A stretch of 64,000 nucleotides of DNA from Anarhynchus alexandrinus (taxonomy: Eukaryota > Chordata > Aves > Charadriiformes > Charadriidae): contig VUYV01000122.1 of assembly GCA_008711295.1 (NCBI GenBank), positions 2,710,425-2,774,424 of the forward strand, in the 5' to 3' direction. The number at the start of each line of letters is the position of its first letter. The first letter of the stretch is position 1. Shown in pieces: positions 38,201 through 50,100 of the stretch. Below the pieces are notes generated by a model. That model ran no database searches and was not told the origin of the DNA. It saw only the letters and a program-made list of their open reading frames with translations. Position numbers and translations under genes: made by a program.

Positions 38201-41170
38201 CTATGCAGCTTCTCGTTTAAGACGTGGTTAACATTCCTCACTTTTTCTAAAACTTGCTTTAAAAGAAGCAGCTAATTTCACGTGCAGCATTGTAGATTCA
38301 GAATGCCATCCATTTCTACTAGAAAATGAAACTATGCCATAATAGTCTGAATGCTACTTCAGAATTAATACTCAGTTTTCTTTTGTGTCAGGGAACATGG
38401 GTGTCCCAGGTGAAAACTTTCCTGCTGAAGAAAAATAGTTATTTTTTTCTGGCCTTTCTTCCTTTTGTCATAAAAATAATTTTAATTTGTCTATGAGGAG
38501 ATGTTTATTCTGTCTTGATACCAGTGCAGAATAAAAATAAATGCCCTTCATATCTTAAAGAACATCTTCGTTTATAACAACTTTCTACATTTCCATTACT
38601 GTACATGTGCACAGCAATGGTTAGACACTGTACACCCAGGGAAGGGGAATGAAGCTATTAAAAATTCATTTGTTTCTTACTATAGGAGTCTCTGTATGGA
38701 AAGTTAGCTTTTTCCATCTTTTACAAGTTATTGACACATACTGATGTTTAAATTGTTGAGGTGCTTCTTTTCTAGACTTTGATTATAGAAGTTTTGTTTA
38801 GTTAGGGCTCAATTCTTCACCGACTTCGTAGTATTTGGTTGTGTTTTTTCCTAATTCACGGGTAAACAGGCATAAAAGATAATAACAAATAACCAGAAAT
38901 AAAAGCAAGGAATAGACAGTCGTGTAAGTCAGCACCTGTGTGCGACTTTCTCTTCTGAGTTATTTGAACTCCAGAGAAACAGACTGAAAAGGACTCCCCT
39001 CTCTCCTATAGCAAACAACAAAAAAAAACCTGCTCGGGTGATCCACTTGTGCAGCACTACACTGTCTTTCAGAAGAGTCGGGGGGATTCTCATGTGAGCC
39101 CGAGAAACAGTACACTTTGCTTGGTTTTTGTGGCTATGTGTATTCTAAGAAAATCTATCCTATATTATAGAGCATAGAGGAGAGTAAACCCAATATCTGT
39201 CATTCTTCAGACAGAGCCCATTTGACATGGCCAGAACCTCGAGCAGAGCAAGAGAGCTGCCAGTGCTCCCTTGAAAGCGTGACCTCCTGTTGTGTAGTCT
39301 CTTTTTCTCGTCTCAAGCACCTCTCTGTTGCCTTATCTGTCTTTGGTGCTGGGTAACCTCCTCCCCTGCAAAGCTTCCTTATGCTGCCCCCCACCCATGT
39401 GCCAGGCCCACAACCACGGCCAGCATGAGTCAAAAGCTCCCGCTGTTTCAACCCCGGGGGAGCCTCCATTGCAAACCCCCGCGCTGCACGGCAAATACCA
39501 TCCAGCTCCTTAACAGGCCAAAAGATCTTTTGAGAAGGTCTCAGAATCGTTTCATCCACCTGAGTGCTGCTTTCTGAAGCAAACAGTTTTGATGCTCTGA
39601 ACACCAGCATTTATTTCTAGTCCCCAAAGAGCAGCATCTTTTTGAACTGAAGAATCAGTGATGTTACCTAGGTGGATTATTTGAAGCCAGTTTTGTTGTT
39701 GCTGTGTAACCTTAGTTCAGCGACAGACAATGTTTGATGGGGTAATTCTTCTGATTCATTTGCTGCCTCTTTTGTTTGTTTTATCGTGTTTCGCTAACCT
39801 CTCCTTTGCTTCTGACAAGAGCTTATATGATCTTTCTTTCAGTTAGATCATCTTGTGTGATTACAGAGACATTTGATAATGCTTCTCCGTGATTTTCAAA
39901 TGCAAACAGTACAATACACTATATGCCAGACTATTTCAGCTTAGAGGCAAACACAACTGAAATAAAAAAAAGCTGGCCTGTGATTTGTTGTCCTTTGACA
40001 ACACAAGGACTTCGTGTGCCATCTGATATTGTTTTAAGTATAAAGCATGCCTAAAAGTTGCTTATATTACTTCAATATTTAAGAAGACGACAGCTGGGTA
40101 TGAAGGTGGCAGACAAAGCAGTATAAATTATGTAAGCTTGAAAGCAGAAGAATTGCAGTGGAAATCAGCAACCTTGGAATGTATAGCAGTCAGGTCTTTT
40201 AACTCAAGAAAGAATATGGAAAAATAACAGCAGAATTATTCTGTGACATTCGCACTCTGAGATAACAGCAGAAACAAGTAGAGTGTTTCGAAATTCACCA
40301 CCTATACCAGGAGTATTTTTGAAAGTGGAATCACCTTTTCTCCCTCTTATTAAATACTAAACGCTACTACTCAAGAAAGGAGATGCATTTGAAATTTAAA
40401 GAAATTCAAGGGGTCATTTTACAGCCACAGTTCCAGAGGAATTCTGTTTCGAATAACAAAAAAAAGTTTCCTCTTGCCCATGTTTCAGCTGGTCTCAGAG
40501 CTGCAGGAAAGGCCAATCTCCAGGTGCAATGCATTCGGGACACGGCTTTGGTTTGAATTCTGAATTGGGTTCTTGTGGTGTGAGGAATGTTCTGAATATT
40601 TACCTGTGTTTTTTCTTAGAGCAGCATTGTCCTGGATTCTAGTATATTTCTGGATTGACATAATTCTCTGTAGGAGCCATTTGAGCCTCTCAAGTAAATG
40701 CCAAACTGATATGAGAGTCTTAAAATATGTATTGTGTGAATTCTCTTTACTTAACTAACTAACCTTCATTTTCGGAACTATTATAATCTGTTGTGTATAT
40801 CTGTCATTAAAAGCTCATTCAAAAGCTCATCTGTAAGCTAATAGATTGTGACAGCTTCTTTGTCTATTATTTGAGCAGTCCTGGGGTAGCATGCGCATGA
40901 ATTTGTACAGACTTTGGAATCCATGGATTATTCATTGATCATGAATGTGTGCTAGGAGTGCAAGTTGAAAATCCCCTTGAGAGTTTTATTAGAGATGTTA
41001 CTGCATTTTCAGCCTCACTTTGAGACAAAATAACATCTCAATCATTTTTATTTTTCTCCTTGAATAGTCAGCACGTAGCATTTGAAGAAAGGTCTGTAAA
41101 GGTAGCTTCATCACTATCGTGTTAGAAAAGTAATTTCTCTCCCTCTCCCATTTTGGGAGTTGTATGTTTT

Positions 41171-41208
41171 CTTAGGGAAGCTGTCCCTAAGACAGCTTTT
41201 TAGCTGTC
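41171..41208. repeat. Overlapping mutually exclusive hairpins
   Basis: CTTAGGGA (41171-41178) pairs with TCCCTAAG (41184-41191). AGCTGTC (41179-41185) pairs with GACAGCT (41191-41197). That same GACAGCT also pairs with a second AGCTGTC (41202-41208) across a TTTT loop. All three stems are perfect but share bases, so only some can form together. Confidence 0.8.
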
Positions 41209-41451
41209 CCCTAAAAAAAAAAAAACCCTACCAAATTTCTAATAGTTTTATTTTATTTTTTTTATTTCCTTTGTACAATTTTAAGTTTTTTGCAGTTTAT
41301 TGCATGTGTGAGGTGGGGGGAGCCAAGATGCGAGATCCTTTAGAAAACTCTTCAGGGACAGGAATCTTTTCCTTCCAAGTTCTGTCTGCTACTACCACAC
41401 CAGGACATGAAAGGAATACATCTCTCCCCTCTTGGTGTAATTTGAATGTGA

Positions 41452-41482
41452 ATTTGATCTTCCTAAGGAAGGAAGATCAAAT
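41452..41482. repeat. Perfect 12-13 bp inverted repeat
   Basis: ATTTGATCTTCC (41452-41463) and GGAAGATCAAAT (41471-41482) are exact reverse complements with seven bases between them. A T/A pair extends the stem to 13 bp, leaving a five-base loop. Confidence 0.88.
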
Positions 41483-42470
41483 AGCTTCTATCCAAGCACA
41501 AATAAAGAAAGAGAAGTGGAGAGAATAATACTGTTTGACATTGTCAGAGGTAACATGTAACCTACTGCTGAGCATATGTTACAGACCTACCTATGTCAAT
41601 ATACAGAGTGTGTCTATTATAGTCCCATCTAGAGACCTTGATTCTTCATTTCAGATGGTAGCAACTGAAATTTTCAGCTTTAGAGATATACCTGTAGTTT
41701 GACAGCCTTGACCTCAGTCCGTACGCAAGGGATTAAACATGCTCATTCAGGCTGTAGACTGTGCAAAGAAGGACGTACGTAGTACTCAAGTGCACCCCCT
41801 CTTTGAGTCTTTGTTAGAGTGGAAATAGCAGCAAATGGAGGAAGAAGGTATCAACAGGGGCTTCCTAATGAGTCTAACTGCTATTTGATACAACATGCAT
41901 GGCTGGCCACAGGTGGACCCAAGCTGCCTCTCCTTGTTCTCCATGCTTGGTTGGACATGAGTCTGCTATTCCTGGGTAGGATAGAGAGCTATCATCCATT
42001 TGGCTCTGATAGTTTTACAATGCTAGTGATCACAATAAATTACCTGCGCTAATATGAAGAATAACTCAACAAGGACAGTTATTTTGTAGTGAAGATAAAC
42101 ACCACATAAACAAGGAATGGAAGAGCTTGTATTAGAGATTTTTTTTTTGACAGGCTAATGCACCATGAAATTTTGTTAGGCTTTGAGAGAGTGAGGTTCA
42201 GAGATACTATTGGAGAAGAGAACCAGTCTCTGCTGGAGTCTTGTAGCTCCTCATTACAATGTCCTCACAGGACCAACATGAGATGAAACTGCAGGAAGAG
42301 CATGCAAGATTTTTTTCAGGGAAGTATTTTTGTTTTTTCCTTTGGAAAAATCTTATAGTAATACAAGTTGAAGGTTTTCTCTATATGAGTTAAGATATTT
42401 TTCCTGTTTTTGCTAAAAAACTGTATCTTAGACCTAAATGTTGTGCACTAATAGCAATTTATTTCTATTT

Positions 42471-42508
42471 AAAAAAAAAACAACCAACCAAACAAAAACC
42501 CCCAAAAC
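42471..42508. repeat. A/C-rich low-complexity tract
   Basis: Ten A followed by CAACCAACCAAACAAAAACC and further C/A blocks. Same class as the tracts at 13.1, 26.6 and 32.3 kb. Confidence 0.85.
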
Positions 42509-42944
42509 TTTAAAATTATAGTGACTATGGGTTAGAAGAGAGATATTTTATCCGTCCAAGTCTAGCTGTGAAATAACTGATCTGGAGGAATCTGCAGCCA
42601 CTCTCTGCCCTTGCAAAGCTCACCATCATACAGCTGTTGTTATAGCTGTGCGCTGGACATGGTTAGCACCATAACTTTAGCAGGTTTTATTATCTTTCCC
42701 TCAGACAAATATGAACGTTGTATATTTGTTCTTTATACATTGTTTGTGCCTGGAAATCAATAAGAAAGTTCAGACAATGCAGTAGTCTTATTTCCTCATG
42801 TTTTGAAACAAAATCCCTTTATAATGCCTGAAATATCTTCAAATAATTTCTCCTGTCGTGATTACCTTCTAAGGGCCATAATATGTCATTGATTATTTTT
42901 TTTCTTTTTTCTTTTTCTTTTTCCTTCTTTTCATTTAAAGGTAG

Positions 42945-43740
42945 AGCTCCCTACTGAAATCAATGGGGAGTTTCCTTGAAAATCAATGGGGCATTATGGC
43001 CCTGAAACTTAAGACAAGGGTGGCTCCTTAATCATATCAGAAAAGGTGATTAAGATGCCACAAACAAACCACTAATCCACAGGCAAAGGAACAGGTGCTA
43101 AATTAAGATCAACCATCTTTACCAGAGCATAACTCCATTTAACTTCAGTTGGAGCTTTGCCTGAAAAAGAGCAGTAGAATCAAGTAAGAAATGTGAAGCA
43201 ATATTATCAGATTTATTAATCAAACATTTGTTGCCGAGCTAAGGTCACTTACCAAGAGCAGGTTGGTCTTTAAATAAACTACACAGGCAACATCACTGAT
43301 TTCTTGGTTCAAAGAACTTCTGGTCCCTGGGGACCGGGGCAGCAAGAAACGAATGCGGATGTTCAGAGAATCAAACTGCTTGCTCCCAAATGAACAGAGA
43401 AAACTGATAAAACAATTCCAAGTCTTTCTCAAAAGACCTTTTGGACCTTCAAAAAGCCAACTGGACTTTGACATGCATAGCAGGCTTTAAAGAATTACTC
43501 CCGTGGGAAGCAAGCAAGTGGAAGCACAGATTGCTTCGGGTTATTCCAAACCTTCCGCTAGTACTAAGGGTTTGCATTTGGATTCTTTTTAGTAAGCTGA
43601 AAACAAATAAGCATCATTAACTATTCTTACCAAACTTATTTTTTGTCCTTTTGCAATCTACAGCTCTGATCCTTGACATTTGTGTGAGAGTCTCTCCATT
43701 GTTTTCAATAGAGCTCCGTACCCACGCAGGGGACAGAAGC
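42945..43740. repeat. Zone of degraded ancient repeat with CCATTGA-TTCAATGG motif
   Basis: Four near-palindromic blocks occur: CTGAAATCAATGGGGAG (42954-42970), TTGAAAATCAATGGGG (42976-42991), CTCCATTTAACTTCAGTTGGAGCTTTGCCTG (about 43131-43160) and CTCCATTGTTTTCAATAGAGC (about 43693-43713). This motif and its 'ggagctttgcctg' extension are, from memory, frequent in turtle, crocodile and bird genomes as part of an old dispersed repeat. I cannot name the family or set true boundaries; sequence between the blocks may be unrelated. Confidence 0.4.
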
Positions 43741-46700
43741 TAAGAGGACACAGTTCAAATTTTGCATGTAGTATATTTTTGGCAACTGAGTAGCAATAAA
43801 GCCAATAAAGCTCTCAATAATAGTTTTGTAAGCAGTATGGCAAAGACAGAGATAGCCATATTTAAATAAAAATGTAGAAACTGAAGACTGTATTTCCCCT
43901 TTAAAATGTAGCAATAAATTTGTTTACAGTATTAAAGATACTTCTGAGAAAATTACTCTCAGGGGAAAATGTAGGCAGGAACTGTATGTGTATGGTTGCT
44001 CTTAAAGAGGTGATATATGTGTTATCTCCTACATCTAGTTGCATCCTAGCTCTGTGCTTAAGGTTAGAGAGCTGGTCATGGAATAAACTTGGTTTTTATT
44101 ACTCCTTTTGGCTACTTTTACTTCACCCCTAAAAGTGAGTTTGAAGAATTATAACAGTTTTCAAAGTCTGGAAGAAGAACTGGAATCCAGATTAGTGGTT
44201 CAGCCTGTGAGTCAAGGATGATTTATTTTCTAAAATCTGCTTATATTATTTTGCCGATGAATACTGAGCAAGGCTTTTGTTCATCCTCCACACGTGGACA
44301 CCACTGCAAACAAATAAGTTTAATTTGCTTTGTAAGCTTGTTATGAGAGGCATAGTGGAAAACAGGGGCTGAAAAGAACCTCCTGCATCTGTGGTTTTAG
44401 TAAGAATTGTTTTCTCCCAAGAACTCTCAGCCTGTCAGATTAAAAATGTAAATAGACCTTTTACTCTAACAGTCTCACAGTTATCCCCTTAGTAAAGTTT
44501 GCTTTTGTGATAATTACATTTTACCATCTACAGTTGTTTACTAAATGAACAGCTTTTCTCTGCTGCTTCTAGTCTTGACAGTTTTTCTCTGATAATTTGT
44601 GGTTACAATGAAATATTTAGAATTATGCATTTGCCTTCTGTTTGTTGTTTTTCTTGTTTTGTTTTGATAGCAAATGATTTTGGTTGTGGTTCAGGTGATT
44701 ACGGACCGCAGGACTAGTTTAGGAATTACGCCTGAAGTAAGGAGCATTAATGCTGCTGTTTGCATTGAGAAGAAAACTGCAGGCTCATTCATTTTCCATG
44801 TTAATAGAAAAGCAACCATTCTCTGTAAGGTGGGAGTTCCCAGCTTCTGGGATGCCCTGAAGAGGCAGGACTTCAGGATAACATCCTCTCCAACACTGAG
44901 TAACAGGTTTAACTGGTAGAACTACTTCATATGTCAATGTGCCTGTGATCTTGCCCCACAAAGCTTTTGTTTTTTTTCAGCCTTGTAGCTAAAATGAATG
45001 AATGAACAAACCTCTGCTTGCATGTCAAACTGTAAGACCATTATTACTATAGCGAATCATGATGCTTATTAACGCTGATCATTTTTGATAAAAAAAAAAT
45101 CCAAACCATTTCTTATGGTAGTGGCATCATCACTGTGAACAAAGCAGCAGGTAAAACTTTGAATAGGTCAATCTAACCAGACATCTCTATATAAAATGCA
45201 AATAAATATTTTCTCATTTTAATTCAATTAATTTTTTTAGTATTAAAGCAGGTTTGTTTAGTGTTTTATAGTCCAGCTGTTTCCATGTCATATTTTGGTA
45301 TGACTGTTTTACATGGAAAAATGTGAATCATAACAAACTTTATACTAACCCCCTTTCATTTATAAATCAAGATGAATAACATTTACAATATTTTGAGCGT
45401 GAATTAAAATCCAGCTCTAAGTCTTTGATTTTTATGAATACTTGTGTATGTTGTGATCATTTCTGCTCTACCTCTATCACTTAATCAGGTCCGCTCAGTT
45501 CTGCTCGAAGCTACTCAGAAAGAGCTGACAGAGGACAGAATTAAAGGAAAAGAATTAAAGGAAAAACAAGAGCACTCTTGGCTAACTAAAAATAAAGCTG
45601 GGATTTGAAATTCTTAAAATACATATTTTCCCACCTGTGCTTCAAAGGCAGCCTTCTGTTGCTGAATAGAGCTACGAACCTTCAGCCTCCTCACTTCCTG
45701 GAAACCTGGGCCATCAGCAGTATACAGTAATGAGTTAAGTCTTCTAAAATGTTTTCTGTATTGTTCCTGTGATTTGGAACTTTACTACTTCTGCAAAGGT
45801 AAGTCACAATCTTGGGCACAAAATTCACATTGCACTAGTAAATTTGTATGTTGAATAAATCTGTATATGAAGCTAAAAAAAAAAATCAGAAAAAGAGCTC
45901 AGTACAGGCTGAGATGTTTTTTAAAAGTTCAACCATAAGAAAGTCCCAGCTGTCTTAAGCATAGGGCAAAAAAATATTTTTTGTAGTGGTGGCATATCTA
46001 ATTGCTAATGATCTTGTCATCCATGTTATAGCCTTTGTTAGAAAACACATTAATAATTCAACAGTACTGGTAGTTGGACGAGACATGTTTCTTCATCCCA
46101 GCCTCTCATACTCACTTTCTCCCCATCTTCCCAAAAATCTTAGTATAAATTTACTAGGAAGGGTGAATGAGCCTTGCAGAACTCTGTAAAATGGGTTTGA
46201 AGGCCAGGTACAGTTGTCCTACGTGATCTTGGAGGGGTAGGGGCTCAAGCAGGGGAGAACAAAACCACAGTGTCTGTGGCATCTTAAGCAAAGCCTGTAG
46301 ACATGACAGCGTGGTCAATAGTACAAAAGTCACAAATTGTCTTGCTGAAGGTGGAAGGTCTGTGCTTGATTCTAGGTGCGTGTTAATAGGGAGTCGGGAA
46401 CCTCAGCCAGCCGGTGCACACACTTTTTCTTTTCCTTTTTTTTTTTTTCTTTGTAACACAAAAGTAGCTGTCTGGATTAAAGTGGTAGCAGTCTAACAGT
46501 TTAAGCCCCCATATCATCACGCATTCTGGGCTGAAACAAGGAACATCGTGTTTCTCATGGCTACTTTGCATATTATCACCACAGCATCAAGCAAGAACTT
46601 AACAGTGGCAAGTCTACATTAAAATCACATTAACAATGCGCTGAACAAGAAAGCTGGGGAATTTGGGGACAAGGCAGTCCCTAATCCCCTCTCTGGCTGT

Positions 46701-46974
46701 AAGATTCTCAGCTGTCAGAAATTGGGAATCCAGGCACAGCGCTGCTTAAATGCCACTGTTAGAGGCTGACAGAAGAGTATCTGTAAGCATAGGCAGTGTG
46801 GAGCAATTTACTTGCTTTTTTAAAAAAGCATTTGAACATTTTGTACTCTCTCAGATAGTGATGAACTTCAAGTCATCTATGAAAATAAAAATTCTGAACT
46901 ATTTTACATGAGCAACTGATATCTTTACACTGATAAATCCTGCAGTACTGTAACTTAGTGCAGATAACCTCCAC
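43741..46974. other. AT-rich DNA without recognised gene
   Basis: Nothing assignable apart from two exact copies of the 14-bp unit GAATTAAAGGAAAA at 45538-45565 and a T run at 46436-46448. The 81-codon frame at 44674-44919 has no recognised similarity. Confidence 0.65.
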
Positions 46975-47165
46975 CCTAAAAGAGCATACAGTCTAAACAG
47001 ACAAAATGAATAAAGGGTAAGAAATGCATTGTTATTCTTCCCTTTTTAGAGATGGGGAAGCCAAAGCAATGAAAGGTTAAGTGGCTTGTCTCTGGTCACG
47101 CAGGGAGCCTGTGGCAGGGCTGTGAATTAAATGCCTTTTCTTGTAAGAACTGCGCTGTCTCCTTA
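46975..47165 (-). mobile_element. MIR-like ancient SINE, degraded
   Basis: Read on the + strand, AGAGCATACAGTCTAAACAGAC precedes AGAGATGGGGAAGC, GAAAGGTTAAGTGGCTTGTC, GGTCACGCAGGGAGCCTGTGG, CAGGGCTGTGAATTAAATGCC and GCGCTGTCTCC. This is the order of a reverse-complement MIR: 'agatgaggaaactgag', 'gaggttaagtgacttgccc', 'ggtcacacagc', 'ggcagagctgggattcgaac', 'cagtgctct'. MIRs are tRNA-derived, L2-mobilised SINEs shared by amniotes, so this copy predates birds. It retains no RNA polymerase III promoter that I would trust. The 'gagcatacagtctaa' lead-in fits amniote variants of MIR that I recall. Confidence 0.72.
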
Positions 47166-50100
47166 GGAAATATGAATAGCAGAAAGAAGGGAAACTACCT
47201 AGCACAAATTTACTGTATGGTACTTGAATAACATGGCAGGCAGCACTGGAACTGAAATAATGAACTGATAGCTGAGAGTGGACAAAAATGTATTATAACA
47301 CTGAAGAATGCAAGAAACTTGGCAATTTCTTTTCCCCTTCTAAAGCCTTTTTCCTCATGGCAACAAAATGTATGCATTTGCTCTGTCAGTCCCTTCACCT
47401 TTCCACTTGTGACCAATCTTTACACAAAGGCAGCGCTTCTGAGGATACCAGGTTCCTCCGCTCATTGTCAAAACTCGCCTCCTGAGCAGGGAACCTGCAA
47501 TTTACGTCCAGAAATGACGTGCTGAGAGCTCCGTGGCTACCTGTTCTGCTTGGCTGGCCAAACAGCGCGCACGGCTGGCACTGGGGATACCAAGTTCTGC
47601 CTCTTGCTCGGCCCACGGCCTCCGATTCTCAGGTAAGGTCTGTGTGCCAGACTGCTCGGGCAGGGGGATGTCCACGGGGGCTGGGAAATGAGGCAGAACT
47701 GCAGACGGTCCCCACAGCGATGCATGGGAAACCACACGGGCTGTCTGGCAGTGAAAGCCTCTTGATGGTGGTGGACCATGGTCCACAGGTGAAGAAGAAG
47801 AATTTAAAATAATTTTAATTTGTTCCTTATGGGGTTCATTATGATTTTCTTCTTATTTGCTCTACTTATTTATTTTTAATTCCCCCATTGCCCTAGGCAG
47901 TTCAAGTAGTGGTCCCAGTTGTTTTCACTTTACACAAGTATACAAGTATAAATTCACAGCTTGACATTGAGATTCATACTTGGTAGAGTTTATTTTTATT
48001 ATCTCAGACTTTTCAAGTAAGGGAAGTTGGCCTAATTTCAACAACTGCCAAAGCTGCCTGAGCTGCACTAAAATAAGTACATGACTAGTAATTAGCTAAA
48101 CCTTGAGAACAGGTAGTTTGGTTAGCTAGTATGAAACAACCGTATCAAATCAAGGATTTTCCAGAGCATCTAATTGAGCTTAAGACCATTTAAACTTCAG
48201 TAACTCTTATAACTTGCTGTAAAAACCCTCAGCTACAACTTTTGATTATATAGTTGCAAATAATATAAGAAATAATACTTTTGACATCTATAAACTAGCC
48301 AGATTTGTGGGCAAGCAATGTTTTCCATCCAATGTTTCAAGCATTTTTTTCTTTCTCTTCTATTTCTGCAGATTGGACGTTGTACAATGTGTATAGACTT
48401 CTAACATAAGATTCTTTCAAGTAGTTTGCACAAAACATTGTATTTAATGCAAACAGGTCTTCGTCTCTTCAGATAACTTACTGAAACAGCTAGAAGGATA
48501 TTAACTTTCCAACAATAATTTTCTTGTCAAGATTTTTTTTGTTTGTTTCTTTCAGCTAGAGGTTCTTCCCCACAAATGACAAAGGGTGGGTACTTCAGTT
48601 CCTGATGGTGATTTACAGACATATTTTAAAGATGTAACTTTCAGGAGGCATGTGTTCATGTGAAAACCAAACACAGCACCCATCTTTATTAGTAAAGGAA
48701 TTTGACAAGTCATGTATGTTGTCTTTTATTAACCATACCACTCTGTATACATGCAAACAACATTTTTCAGTATCTTCTTATAGAGAACTGTGCTATTTTC
48801 CTTCTATATTTATAGTTGTGAAAGTACTTGTTTACCTACACATTTGTTGTCAGGCTCTCGTTCATGCTAAGAGAAAGAAACAAGAGGAAGAAAAGAACCC
48901 AAAAGAAGCTGGCATTTCTTCAGAAAAGCGGATGGACTAGGGTAGCTTGAAAAACAAGCCTTTTCTTATGAAAAAATGATAAGGAATGAGGAGTTGGATA
49001 ATTCAGTGCTTTATCTTTTGCCTGCTGTAACTAAACTAAGAAAAGAATTCAACAGAAAATCAGATATGAAATTGCTCTTCGGCTTCTAGTGGTATGAGAA
49101 GAAGAAAAAAAAAGGATATGGCAGCTCTTTTTCAAGAAGCAATCTACATGTCAAAAGAAGCATTATTCAAATTGTTTGATGAAGAAGCATCAACTTAAAT
49201 TCCTGGATCTAGTGTGTGTGACCCAAGCTTTTCCTCATCTCCTGTGTGTGAACATGAACTCTGGAGACATTTCTCTGCTCTGACACATGCTGGCTGCTTG
49301 CTCTTTATTGTACCACTTGTTATGCAGAGGTGCACAGTCACTCGGAGATGAGGAAATATTATTACCGCTTGATACTAAAAGATCGGCTCAAAAATTTCTC
49401 AAGCTTCTCTGTTAGCTACTCTTTGCTCCTGAAGTGTCCTGGATTTCTTTGCTTACTTTCAACTCCCCGCACTGAAGCTGCAGATGGCTGTGATCAAGGG
49501 GTTTTCTCTGAGAGTATGGGCAGAGGACAGTAGCATTGCACTGGTATTCTCGGTGCCGGAACTGGAAATAGTTACTTCTCTCTGTGCTTCATTTCACCTA
49601 CCACTTCTTTCAGTGAAACAAAAAGCCTACTCTCTTTCTTGATGTAAATCATCAGCATCTTCTCTGGAAGTGAAGGCACCAGAAGCTGGAAATAATTTCT
49701 GTGAAAGTTGTGTCCCTTAAACCTCTGTAACATTTAATTACTGGGATCTTCCATTTTTGAAATGTTGTGTGAATCCCACGAAATCTCCCTTTCTGCTTAA
49801 ATAACTTCTTAGCAGCATTTCTCCACGCTTTCCCGAGTACCCACCGTGACTTGTTTTGTTTGTTTGATCTGGGGCCAAAGGTATGCTTTGAAAACTAGTT
49901 TGTGGGAAATGCTTCCCATGTTTTATGTAAGTGACTTGGGGTGGCATAGCCTATGTATTCAAATTGGATGCCCTCTGCAATCATGTGCTATTCCGCCAGT
50001 ACCATTTGTCTGCTGTTTCCAGCGATGTCTGAAGATATAATCTCAGACCTTTGTAGCAGCACGCTTGGACCGATGAAGCTGTCTTTATACATTCATGTCT

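Larger units (their letters stand above)
37112..42944. other. DNA without recognised gene
   Basis: No supported gene. It holds a possible regulatory stretch at about 37480-38000, short hairpins at 38179-38200, 41171-41208 and 41452-41482, a GC-richer pocket at about 39200-39600 with chance ORFs open on both strands (136 codons minus, 95 plus), and an A/C tract at 42471-42508. The pocket ORFs show no domain, signal peptide or family motif that I recognise. Confidence 0.6.

Noticed and set aside
39200..39610. 136-codon minus-strand ORF, the longest in the window
   Set aside because: It has no recognisable domain, and other frames on the opposite strand are open over the same GC-rich patch. Composition explains it.
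44674..44919. 81-codon ORF as a small gene
   Set aside because: No recognisable similarity, signal or splice context. Chance length in this composition.
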